This document shows positions 31,631-42,900 of a DNA stretch of 64,000 nt, piece after piece. Source of the DNA: CAIWXH01 sp964555675 (GTDB lineage: Bacteria > Chloroflexota > Chloroflexia > Chloroflexales > Chloroflexaceae); the NCBI GenBank assembly GCA_964555675.1, contig CAZKTU010000002.1, forward strand, positions 28,221 through 92,220, in the 5' to 3' direction. A program made the position numbers and the translations under genes. A model generated the notes under the pieces. That model ran no database searches, had not been told where the DNA came from, and was given only the letters and a program-made list of their open reading frames with translations. Numbering within the stretch: position 1 is the first letter of the stretch; each line of letters begins with the position of its first letter.

Positions 31631-33631
31631 ATGAGCGTCCCAGCCCAGATCGGCAACTATAAGCTGGAGCGTGAGATCGGCCGCGGCGCCTCGAGCGAGG
31701 TCTGGCTCGGCCGGCACGAGCACCTCCGCGACCACGTCGTCGCGGTGAAGATCCTCATGTCCCAGGATCGCGATCTGGTCCGCCGCTTCGAGCGCGAGGC
31801 CGCCATCGCCGCGCGCCTGCGCCACCCCAATATCGCCCAGCTCTACGACTTCGGGCAGGTGCAGCCCTTCCGCTATACGTTGATGGAGTATATCGAGGGC
31901 GGCTCGCTGCGCCAGATTGTCGCCAGGCGCGGCCGCATGCCTCTGGCCGAGGCCTTCGCGATCTTCAGCCAGATCGCCGCCGCCCTCGACTACGCCCACA
32001 GTCTGAATATCGTCCATCGCGATATCTCTTCGGCCAACATCCTCTTCGAGGAGAAGACCAGGCGCGCCCTGCTGACCGACTTCGGCATCGCCCGCGACCC
32101 CGGCCAGCCGATCACGGTCGACCGCTCGATCATGGGCACCCCCGGCTTCCTCTCGCCCGAGCACGCCCAGTCGGCCACCAGCGTCACCCACCTCTCCGAT
32201 ATCTTCGGCCTCGGCGTGGTGCTCTACCAGATGCTCTGCGGCGAGCTGCCCTGGCCCGATGCCCCCGGCCTGGCCGAGCGCCCCGACTATGCGAACCTCA
32301 TCCCCCTGCGCGCCCGCGGCGTCGAGGGCCTGCCCGCCGAGGTCGACCGGGTCCTGCGCACCGCTCTGGCCGTCGACCCGGCCCAGCGTTTCCCCAGCGC
32401 CACCGCCGCCGTCGAGGAGCTGCGCCGCATCCTGAAGCTCCACGAGATGGAGACCCAGGTGATCCGCGGCGCGGCCCCCGCCCTCGAGCGGGCGGTCGAA
32501 CTCAGCGCCGGCGGCATCGAGCCCAACGAGGTCGAGGCCGTCCTCGGGCCCGACCTGCAGCGGGCGGTGATCGACCGCGCCCACGCCCGCGCCGACCAGC
32601 TGCGCAACCCCGCCGTCGTCTCGGGCCTGCTCGACGCCTGGGCGGCCGAGGAGCCGCTGCGCCGCCGCCCGCTCCTCGGCCGCCTCGCCAGGCTCCACAA
32701 GGTCAGCAGCCGTAACGTCTACTTCTACACCCTGCGCGTGCTCTACGAGCGCCGCAGCGCCCCCGACGACGACGAAGAGCCCGACCGCAAGGCCCAGGTC
32801 TTCCCCCTCGAGCCCACCGTCGAGCGCTGGGCTGTGGCGCTGCCCGCCGCCGACGGCTTCGTCGACGCGGCTGGTGGTCGCGTCAACCTGCCCGGCTCGA
32901 CCCGCGTTGTAGTCTGTAAAGGCTGCATGGGCAAGGGCAATACGATCTGCCCGCGCTGCGAAGGCCGCCAGCGCGTGATGGTCACTCGCCCGGCCGCCGC
33001 CCCCGCGGGGGGCGCCGCTCGCGCCGCCCGGCCCGCCGCCGCGGCCGCCACGGCCGTGCAGCCCGCCCGAGGCGAGGTCGCCACAGCTACAGCCCCGCGC
33101 GCCGAGCAGGTGCTCGTCCCCTGCCCCGAGTGCGAGGGCCGCGGCGGCATTCCCTGCACCCGCTGCGAGGGCATCGGCCGCCTCGTGCTGCGCAAGGCCT
33201 TCAGCTGGAGCCGTACGGCCCAGACCCTCGCCGCCCACGATGATCTGCCCGCCCTCGACGAAGAGTGGCTGGCCCGCACCTGCAAGGCCGAGCAGGTCTA
33301 CAGCCAGCGCCAGAAGGGCGGCACCCGCCCCGAGTGGTCCCTCGTCGCCCCTGTGGCGGGCCTGATCGCCCAGGCCGAGGCCCGTTGCGACGACGAGACC
33401 CGCATCGCCCTCGCCGAGCTGACCGTCGGCCTTATCCCCGTCACCGATATTGTCTTCGACCTCGGCAAGACCGACGAGGGCGATCTCTATAAGCTGGCGA
33501 TCTATGGCTTCGAGCAGCTCATCCCCCCCGACTGGCGCTTCTTTAACTGGGAGCGCGTGACCTTCGTCTGCCTCGTCGGCTTCCTCAGCCTGGTTGTGAT
33601 TATCCTCCTCGTCTTCACCTTCTTGCCCTAG
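31631..33631 (+). CDS. Ser/Thr kinase fused to a DnaJ-type zinc finger, C-terminal membrane anchor
   Basis: 666 residues from ATG 31631; upstream in-frame codons do not extend the kinase fold. Residues 10-275 are a kinase domain: GRGASSEVW, Lys40 in VAVKIL, HRDISSANILFEE (129-140), DFGIAR (Asp150), MGTPGFLSPEH. The usual Lys two residues after HRD is Ser133, a substitution in the catalytic loop. Residues 429-516 hold four CxxCxGxG-like motifs (CKGCMGKG, CPRCEGRQ, CPECEGRG, CTRCEGIG), split by an Ala-rich loop, as in the DnaJ zinc centre that binds unfolded polypeptide. After an unrecognised region, one C-terminal helix (VGFLSLVVIILLVFTFLP) anchors the protein with the kinase probably cytoplasmic. 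Possibly a kinase that senses misfolded protein. Confidence 0.85.
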   Translation: MSVPAQIGNYKLEREIGRGASSEVWLGRHEHLRDHVVAVKILMSQDRDLVRRFEREAAIAARLRHPNIAQLYDFGQVQPFRYTLMEYIEGGSLRQIVARRGRMPLAEAFAIFSQIAAALDYAHSLNIVHRDISSANILFEEKTRRALLTDFGIARDPGQPITVDRSIMGTPGFLSPEHAQSATSVTHLSDIFGLGVVLYQMLCGELPWPDAPGLAERPDYANLIPLRARGVEGLPAEVDRVLRTALAVDPAQRFPSATAAVEELRRILKLHEMETQVIRGAAPALERAVELSAGGIEPNEVEAVLGPDLQRAVIDRAHARADQLRNPAVVSGLLDAWAAEEPLRRRPLLGRLARLHKVSSRNVYFYTLRVLYERRSAPDDDEEPDRKAQVFPLEPTVERWAVALPAADGFVDAAGGRVNLPGSTRVVVCKGCMGKGNTICPRCEGRQRVMVTRPAAAPAGGAARAARPAAAAATAVQPARGEVATATAPRAEQVLVPCPECEGRGGIPCTRCEGIGRLVLRKAFSWSRTAQTLAAHDDLPALDEEWLARTCKAEQVYSQRQKGGTRPEWSLVAPVAGLIAQAEARCDDETRIALAELTVGLIPVTDIVFDLGKTDEGDLYKLAIYGFEQLIPPDWRFFNWERVTFVCLVGFLSLVVIILLVFTFLP

Positions 33632-33724
33632 CCCAAAAAAGGCTTGTCATTTTTGTGACACTTCTGGCCAGGTTTTGCAGAGGCTGGCGTCGCTCTGTCC
33701 TGGCTCAAAGGTCAACCTGATGCC

Positions 33725-33745
33725 GCCGCGAGGAAAAATCGCGGC
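33725..33745 (+). other. Hairpin in the upstream region
   Basis: GCCGCGA-GGAAAAA-TCGCGGC, 7-bp stem. It is followed by CTAGGTAGGC. It lies upstream of the best promoter candidate, so it is not necessarily in the mRNA leader. I compared it mentally with the GEMM c-di-GMP riboswitch and do not find that consensus. Confidence 0.4.
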
Positions 33746-33805
33746 TAGGTAGGCTTGTAGTACTTGACGATTGTGGTACTGTAGTGTAAAGGGACGGGAT
33801 TCCTA

Positions 33806-33834
33806 TTGAGTGCAGGTGTACGGCTTTGTATCGT
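33806..33834 (+). promoter_or_regulatory. Promoter candidate for the giant surface protein
   Basis: TTGAGT (33806-33811), 17-bp spacer, TATCGT (33829-33834). A leader of about 110 nt would start inside the right arm of the 13-bp inverted repeat. Confidence 0.5.
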
Positions 33835-33927
33835 AGGTGAGAACAAGCCTTTTTTCCGGCCCCATTTTTGTGCCTGTCTCTTTACCCGGCTATGACGGCC
33901 CCCGCCTGTCCGTCTGCTGATCCGCGA

Positions 33928-33944
33928 CCTTGTTTCACAAGGAG
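33928..33944 (+). promoter_or_regulatory. Ribosome-binding site in a hairpin
   Basis: CCTTGT-TTC-ACAAGG (33928-33942) pairs the first part of the Shine-Dalgarno AAGGAG (33939-33944), eight bases before ATG 33953. Folding would hide the site, so translation may be tuned. Confidence 0.45.
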
Positions 33945-33952
33945 CGCCCTCT

Positions 33953-36900
33953 ATGTCGTCGTACAGGTGCCCCACGCCTCGGCCAAGCGCCCCCGCCGCC
34001 CAACGCTCCGTTCGTCTGCTCACCCGCTACGCCCTGACCCTCCTCGCCGCCCTTGTCTTCGCCCTGGGCGGCCTGCCCATGGCCCTGCTGGGTCCGGCGG
34101 CGACGGCCTTCGCCCAGGGTAGCGGCACGCTCTCGGTCAGGGTCTACCTCGACGCCGACCGCGATGGGATTGACGACGGCGCGCCGAACGACACGGCGAT
34201 TGCGGGCCAGCAGGTCGCGGTCTACTCGATCGACGACCGCCTCGTGGCGCAGACCTTTACCGACAATGGCGGCCTGGCCGTCTTCAACAATCTGCCCCTC
34301 GGCGAGTACCGGGTCGAGGTGAGCGCGCCGGCCAATGCGGTCGTCTCTGTCCCCGGCGTCGCTTTCACCAACCCCGGCCTGGTCTTCCGCAAGGCCTTGA
34401 CCCTGGGCGCGCCGACCGCTACGGCGGCCGTGGGCCTGCGCAGCCTCAGCGGTGGCGTCGACAGCGGCGCGCCCCTCGGGCGGCGCACCCTCGATACGCG
34501 GGTCTGGGACGACCGCGACTCCGACGGCGTGCAAGACGCCGACGAGCCCGGCCTGTCCGGGCTGACCGTGCAGCTCTTCAATGTCAGCGGCACGGCGACC
34601 CTGACCGCCACCGAGGCCCCCGACGGGCGCTATATTTTCCTCGACGCCCAGATCACCGAGAGCAATACAATCAGGGTCACGGCCGGGCTCTCGTCCACCT
34701 ATGGCCTGACCCAGCAGGACGTCGCCGTCAACGCCGTCGACCAGCGCGACTCCGACGGCAGCCTCGCCGATCTGCCCATCGTCCAGGCGAGCGCCTTCGG
34801 CCCCCTGCCCGCCTTCCAGGGCGTCAACGACGATTCGATCGATATTGGCCTCACCCAGGCCGCGGTCAGCGGCTTCGTCTTCCGCGACGTCAACGCCAAT
34901 GGGAGCTTCAACACCGGCGCCGATGCCCGCCTCGACGGGATTACCGTCGAGCTGCTCGATGGCGGCGGCACCCCGGTCTTCACCACCACCACGCGCACCG
35001 AGCTCGGCAGCGGCGGCGCGAGCGGCGTCTACCGCTTCACCGGCGTGCCCACGGGCACCTACACCCTGCGCATCCCCTCGGCCGAGTTCCAGAGTGGGGC
35101 CGCCCTCTTCGGGGCCGCCAACTCGCCCAATGCCGCCGGCGGCGACCAGGGCTCGCCCGACGGGGTCATCCCGGCCACGCCCGCCACCGCGGTGATCAGC
35201 GGCCCCTTCACCCTCGACCTGAGCGATGTGGCCGCCGGCTCGAATACGCGCACCAACGGCCACTTCGGCTTCTTCAAGGGCTCGGTCGGCGACTTCGTCT
35301 GGTATGACATCAACCGCGACGGCAGCACGAGCGGCGAGACCGCCCTCGGCCAGAATGGCATCAGGGTCTTCGTCGACGACGGGCGCGGCGGCGGCATCGC
35401 CGGCAACGGCATCCGCGAGACCAGCGAGCTGAGCGCCACCACCAGCAACGATCCGCTCAGCGGTCTCGCCGGCTTCTACCGCTTCGACGATCTGCCCCTG
35501 GGCCTGACCACGACCGTCGTGCTCGACCCGGCCAACTTCCTCCCCGGCGGCCTGCTCGAGGGCGTCTCGGTCGGCAACGCCGTCGCGGGGACCAATAGCC
35601 TGAGCCAGACCTACTACTTCACCAGCACGGCGGTGCTCACCGATACGGCGCCCAACGACTTCGGCGTCGACTTCGGCCTGACCCGCTCGGATATCGGCAA
35701 TCGGGCCTTTATCGACGCCAATGGCAACCGCCTCTTCGACCCGGTCGAGGACGGCATCCCGGGCGTCACCGTCGAGCTGCGCCGCGCCAGTAACGACTCG
35801 CTGGTGATCACGGCCACCACGGGTATTACGGGCGCCTATACGCTGCCCAACCTGCCGGCCCTCGGCTACTACGCGGTCTTCAACCTGGCGACCGCGGTGC
35901 CGACCTACACCAACTATATCGCCAGCCTCAAGCCGGTCACCGCGACCGTCGACCCGGCCGAGACGACCCTGATCGACTACACCGACCTGATCAGTCCGGC
36001 CCTCAGTGCGACCAGTTGGCGCACCGACGTCTTCACCCCGGCCCTCGGCATCGTCAATAACGGCGTCGACGCGGGCTTCTACTTGCCGACGACCGTCGCC
36101 GGCCGGGCCTTCTTCGACACCGACGGCGACGACCTCGACTCGGCGACCCCCGAGCCCGGCATGCGCGGGGTCACGGTGCGCCTGCTGAACGCCGCCGATA
36201 CCAGCGTGGTCTCGACCACCACTACGGCCCTGAGCGACACGGGCGCCTACACCTTCAGCAATGTCGCGCCCGGCCCCTACCTGGTCGAGTTCGTGAACCC
36301 GGTCACCACCACCTTCGATCTGATCACCGGGACGACCGAGCTTACGAGCACGAATCCCCTGGCGAGCGATGTCGAGACGATCGAGGCGGACGGCGCGGGC
36401 CGCACCGGCACGCTCAGCGTGCTCAGCGGGACGCCGATCGACGAGCTCGACGCCGGCTACCAGGGCCGCGGCGCCGTGAGCGGCCACGTCTTCCTCGACG
36501 ACAATGGCTCAGACACCCAGGACGCCGGCGATACGAGTCTGGCCGGTGCGACCGCCGCCCTGACCGTCACGGCCAACCTGCCGAACCTGGTGGCGACCTA
36601 TAGCGCAGTCGTCTCGCCCACCACAACTACGGCGACCGACCCGAACTATGGCTTCGCGCTGCTGCCCTTCGGCACGGGCGTCACCTACACCCTGGCGATC
36701 TCGCCGCCCGTCGCCGTGCCCGCCGACCGCCCCTACCTGCCCTCGGTGGCCAATGTGGGCGGCGACGACGACCTCGACAGCGACGGGCCAGACCTGGTGA
36801 TCACCCAGACCGCCGAGCTGCTCAGCTTCGACCAGGGCTTCTACCAGGAGGCGCTGGTCACCGCCCGGGTCTTCCGCGAGATCGAGACGACGGCCGCCGC

Positions 36901-39900
36901 GATCGATAACCAGTTCGACGGCGCCGACGACGAGGGCCTGCTCGGGGCCAGCGTCGCCCTCGAGGCGATCACCGGCACGCTCGTGCTGACCGAGACGACC
37001 ATCGACGCGACCGGTCTGGTGACCTTCTCGGTCAAGCCGGGCAACTACCGGCTCAACCTCGACGCGAGCAGCGTGGCGGCGGGCCTGCTGCCCTCGCCCG
37101 GCCACACCGACCCGATCACCGTCACGAATAACCCGCTCGGCAGCGGCGACGACTCGCTGAGCGATACCGCAGGCGCGAACAGCTTCGGCTTCTTCACCCC
37201 GGCCAGCGTCAGCGGCACGGTCTTCTTCGACCGCGACGAGGACAATCAGAAGGCCGGCGAGCCCGGCCTGGGCGGGGTGGGCGTGCTGCTCGAAGGCCCC
37301 AGTGGGCCGCTGACCGCCACGACCGATCTGAGCGGCGTCTATACAGTCACCGGCCTGCTGCCGGGCGACTACACCGCCACCTTCACCAACCCCGACACGC
37401 TGAACTTCGCTTTCATCACCCTGGGCGACAGCGACGTGATCAGCGCCGGCAATGTGCTCACCAGCGCCACCGCGCTCGACGGCGTGGCCGTGGCCTACGG
37501 CGCCCCCGTCAGCGGGGTCGACGCGGGCCTGGTCGGCCGCTCGCAGGTCGCCGGCCTGGTCTTCGAGGACCTCGACGCCGACGGTGTGCAGAACGACGGC
37601 CCGCCCCAGCCCGCCGTCAGCGGCGTGACCGTCACCCTCGGCCTCGACGTCAGCCTGCCCGGCCTGCTGACCACCACGCTCACCCGCGAGCTGACCACCG
37701 ACGCGACGGGGGTCTATACCTTCACCGGCCTGCCGGGCGATCCGGGCGCGATCAGCGACACGGCGGTCTTTAGCCTGACCTTCACCCCGCCCACCGTGAC
37801 GCGCCCGTGGCTCCTGACCACGGCCGACGTTGGCTCGAACACGACCGACAGCGATAGCGAGCTGAGCGGCCAGAGCCTGCCGCGCGGCACTGTGACCGAG
37901 ACGGTCGAGCTGCGCGACCAGGGCTACTACCGCAACGCCCAGGTCACCGCCCGGGTCTTCGAGGAGACCGTCAGCCCGGTCAACAACCGCTTCGACGACG
38001 GGGTCACCGGCGACGCTGGCCTCACGGGCGTCGATGTGCGTCTGGAGACGATCACGGGCACCCTGGTGCTGACCGAGACCACCATCGACGCGACCGGCCT
38101 GGTCACCTTCGAGGTGCGCCCGGGCAGCTATCGGCTCAACCTCGACGAGGCCGACGTGGCGGCTGGCCTGGTGCCCTCGCCCAACCATACCGACCCCGTC
38201 ACGGTCACCGGCAACCCGCTGCTCAGCAACGAGGACTCGGACACCGACAACGCCGGCGCGAACAGCTTCGGCTTCTACAGCCCGGCGACGGTCACCGGCA
38301 CGGTCTTCTTCGACCGCGACCTCGACAGCCGCAAGACGGGCGAGCCCGGCTTCGGCGGGGTCGAGCTGACCCTGAGCGACGGCACGACCACCCTGACCAC
38401 CACGACTACGGCGACCGGGGCCTACACCTTCACCAACCTGATCTCGAACACCTACACGCTGACCGTCACCAACCCCGACGCGGCGAACTTCGACTTCGTG
38501 AGCGGCGGCGACAGCGTGGTGAGCGCGGGCGGCACCGCGAGCATCACCATCACCTACGGGGTCGAGCTGGGCGACCAGGACGTGGGCCTGGTGGGCAAGA
38601 CCAGTGTGACCGGCCTCGCCTTCGTCGACGGCGACGGCGACGGCCTCTCGGGCGGGGCCAACGACCGCGGCCTGCCCGGCGTAACCGTGACCCTGACCCT
38701 CGACCTGAGCGTACCCGGCCTGAATACGCAGATCACGCGCACCGAGGTTGCCACCTCCACGGCGGGCATCAGCGGCACCTACGGCTTCGCGGGCCTGCCG
38801 GGCGACCCCGATGGGCCCGGCGCGAGCACGGCCAGCTTCACCCTGACCTTCACAGCGCCAGACGCCACCCCGCCCTGGCAGTTGACCACCGCCGAGGTCG
38901 GCGACCTTGTCCCCGACGAGGATACCAGCGCCACCGATAGCGACGACGAGCTGAGCGGGCAGAGCCTCGACCGCGGGGCCGACGAGGCCCGCGACCAGGG
39001 CTACTTCCAGGCGGCCACAGTCACAGCCCGGGTCTTCGAAGAGTCGAGCAGCCCGATCAACAACCAGTACAACGACGGCGGGGCCACGGGCGACACGGGC
39101 ATCGCGGGCGTCAGGGTGAGCCTCGAGACGATCACCGGGACCCTCGTGCTGAGCGATACGAGCCTGGCGACGGGCCTGGTGACCTTCACGGTCGCGCCGG
39201 GCAGCTATCAGCTCAATATCGACGAGACCGACCCCGACCTGGCGAACTTCAACCCCTCGCCCGGCCATAGTGACCCGGTGACGATCACCACCAGCTCGGG
39301 CGCGGGCCTCCTGCTGAGCGACGAGAGTTCGGAGACCGACAACGCCGGCGCCAACAGCTTCGGCTACTTCCGCACCGGCACGATCACCGGCACGGTCTTC
39401 TTCGACCGTGACCTCGACGCACGCAAGCTGGGCGAGCCGGGCGTAGAGGGTGTGGAGGTGGGCCTGGTCGGCGCCACAACCGCCTACACGACCACGACCG
39501 ACGCGACCGGGGCCTACACCCTCACCGACCTGATCTCGGACACCTACACCCTGACGATCACCAACCCCGATACGCTGAACTTCGCCTTCGTGACCGGCGG
39601 CGACAGTGTGATCGACGCGAGCGGGGTGGCGACGGTGACCGTGGGCTACGGCGCCGACCTGGGCGACCAGGACGCGGGCCTGGTGGGCCGCTCGAGCGTG
39701 ATTGGCCGCACCTTCGTCGACCTGAACGCCAACGGCAGCTCGGAGGGCGATAGCGACCCCGGCCTGCCGGGGGTGACGGTGACCCTGACCCTCGACGTGA
39801 GTCTGCCGGGCCTGACCACACAGATCAGTCGGACCACGGTCGCGACCTCGACCGCGGGCATCAGCGGCACCTATGGCTTCGTGGGCCTGCCGGGCAGCTC

Positions 39901-42900
39901 GACCTACAGCGTGACCTTCACCGCGCCCACGGCGACCCCGCCATGGCAGCTAACCACGGCCGACGCGGCCGGGGTGCCCGACACTGAGAATAGCGATGGC
40001 GCGCTCACGGGCCAGACGCTGGCTACGAACACGGCCGACGAGCGCGACCAGGGCTACTTCCAGGATGTGAGCGTGACCGGTCTGGTCTTCGAGGAGACTA
40101 CCGGCGCTGCGGACAACGACTTCGTGAGCGGCGACCTGCCCCTGGCCGGGGTCGAGGTGCGCCTCGAGACGATCACCGGCACGCTCGTGCTGAGCCAGAC
40201 CACCGACGCCACGGGCGTGGTCAGCTTCACGGCCCGCCCCGGCGTCGACTACCAGCTGAACCTCGACGAGGGCGCGGCGGCCCTGGCCGGGCTAGCGCCC
40301 TCTGAGCCGAACTACACCAACCCGCTGACCGTCACCGGCAACACCCTGCTCAGCGGCCAGAGCTCGCCGGCCGACGCGACGCCGGGGGCCAACAGCTTCG
40401 GCTTCTTCCGCACCAGCACGATCACCGGCGCGGTCTTCTTCGACCGCGACCTGAATGGTCTCAAGCAAGGCGAGCCAGGGGTCGAGGGCGTCGAGGTGGC
40501 GCTGCTACAGGGCGCCTCGGTGGTCAGCACGACCACGACCACGGCCACGGGCGCCTACAGCTTCACCGGGGTTGTCTCGAACAGCTACACCCTGGTCTTC
40601 ACCAACCCCGACACGAATAACTTCGCCTTCTTCACCGGCGGCGACAGCGACCTGGCCACGGCGGGCGCGGTGACCACCAGCACGATCGACCTGGGCGCGG
40701 TGGGCTTCGGCGCGAGCCTGGGCGACCGCGACGCCGGCCTGCGCGGCCTGGCCGCCGTGGGCGGGCGCAGCTTCATCGACGATAACGCCGACGGCGACTC
40801 CGAGCTGGATACCGACCTGCCGCTGGCCGGGGTGACCGTGACCCTGACCCTGGACGTGGGTCTGACCGGCCAGTTGACCACAACGATCACACGCACAACC
40901 GTGACCACGGCCACGGGGGTCTACAGCTTCACCGGGCTGCCGGGCGGCTCCTCCAACTTCGACCTGAGCTTCACGCCGCCCGATCCGACCTGGCAGCTCA
41001 CCACTGCCGAGGCCACGGGCGACGAGAGCGCCGACAGCGACAACGAGCTGACCAACCAGCCCCTCTCCGCGGGCGGCCAGGAGGAGCGCGATCAGGGCTT
41101 CTTCCAGAATGCCACGATCGTCGCCCGGGTCTTCGACGAGCGGGTGACGGTGAATAACAGCTTCGAGCCGGGCGAGGTGGGCATCCTGGGCGCGACCGTG
41201 ACGATCACCCCGACGGCGGTCTCGGGCGGCGGGCTCAGCGATGCCACGGGCCAGATCACCTTCACGGTGCGGCCGGGCGTCTACACCCTGAGCGGGCCGG
41301 ACCTCACGGCCGACGGCTTCACGCCGGCGCCCACCAACACCCTGACCCTGGTCGTCACCACGACCAGCGGGCTGAGCGAGGCGGCGCCCTTCGGCTACTA
41401 CAAGCCGAATACCCTGCTCGGCACGGCCTGGTTCGACAGCAGCCGCGATGGCCTGCTCGACCTGGGCGAGCCCGGCATGGAGGCGATCACCGTCACCCTC
41501 GAGACGGGCGACGGGGCCAGCCAGATCGATACGGCGGTGACCGACGCTACGGGCACCTACACCATCACCGGGGTCGAGCCGAGCGGGATCAACGGCGCGC
41601 CGGCCGACTACCGGCTCTGCTTCTCGCGTACCGCCGACTTCACCTACACGATCCGCAGCGGTCTGACGGCGGGCGACGGCAATAACGATGCCAACCCCGA
41701 CGGCTGTAGCGACCCCTTCACGGTGCTGGGCTCGAACGGCACCCTGACCACCACCGACGCGGGCTACCTCGGCTTCAACAGCGTCGGCGACCTGGTCTGG
41801 AACGACCTGAACAACGACGGCGTGCAGGACGCGGGCGAGGATGGGCTGGCGGGCGCCGTGGTGACCCTGGCGATCAGCACCACTGGCGTGATCAATAGCA
41901 GCGACCCGGTCGTGACCATGACCGGGACCTCGACCACGAGCCTCGACCTGGCCGCCAACTATGCCGTCACCGGCGCGCCCCCGGCCACGGGCTTCCGGGT
42001 GGTCAGCGTGACCCCGCCGGTGGGCTTTGTGCCTACTGTGGCCAACGTGGTGACCACCACCGAGGCCCTCGACAGCGACGCCCCCGGCGACAGCTTCGGC
42101 GCGCTGCCGCCCGACAACGTCGACGTGGACTTCGGCTTCACCGGCGTGACCAGCGTCGGCGACCTGGTCTGGCTCGACCTGAACGGCGACGGCCTGTACG
42201 ACGCGGCCAGCGAGGCGGGCGTGCCCGGGGTACGGGTCGACCTGTTGCGTGGCTCGAGCGTCATCTCGACGACGACCACCGGCAGCGGGGCGCGGGCGGG
42301 GATCTACAGCTTCGAGGAGTTGACGCCGGGGGCCTACAGTCTGCGCTTCGTCGCCCCGGCCGGCTACGTCTTCACCAACAACGGGGCGGGCGCCATCGCC
42401 ACAGACGGCGATAATGACGCGCGCTCCGACGGCACGACGGTGGCCTTCACCCTGAGCGGCGGGCAGCAGCTCTTCAGCGTCGACGCGGGCCTGCGCGGCG
42501 GGGCCAGCATCGCCGGCCTGGTCTGGGTCGACGAGAACCGCAACAACCAGCGCGACGCGAACGAGAGCGAGCGGATCGCGGGCGTGCAGGTCACCCTGAG
42601 CCTCACGCCGACCCTGACGCCGAGCCGGCCGCTGACCCTGGCGACGACGACGAGCGGCGACGGCAGCTACAGCTTCGCCAATCTGCCGGCGGGCAGCGCG
42701 GCGGTCAGCTTCACCCAGCCGGCGGGCGTCTTCCCAGTCACGCCCAACGTCGGCCCCGACGCCACCGACAGCGATGGGCCTGTGGCCGCGGTGAGCGTAG
42801 CGGCGGGCGCCCAGGTGCGCAACGTCGATATGGGCTACCGCGAGCGCGGGCTGTTCGTCTTCTTCCCCGTGCTGCACGGTAAGGTGGCCAAGGCCGAGCT

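Larger units (their letters stand above)
33632..33952 (+). other. AT-richer intergenic region upstream of the giant surface protein
   Basis: 321 bp visibly lower in GC than its surroundings. It contains a 13-bp inverted repeat (AAAAAAGGCTTGT 33636-33648 and its complement 33843-33855), a 7-bp stem hairpin at 33725-33745, a promoter candidate at 33806-33834 and a hairpin over the ribosome-binding site. No ORF convinces. Confidence 0.6.

Noticed and set aside
33725..33760. Possible c-di-GMP (GEMM) riboswitch before the giant protein
   Set aside because: A hairpin and GGTAGG-like bases are present, but the conserved GEMM core sequences and tetraloop are not.
34200..42880. Several very long open frames antisense to the giant surface protein
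   Set aside because: They mirror its repeats exactly and contain no recognisable domain. The plus-strand product has a signal peptide and clear beta modules.
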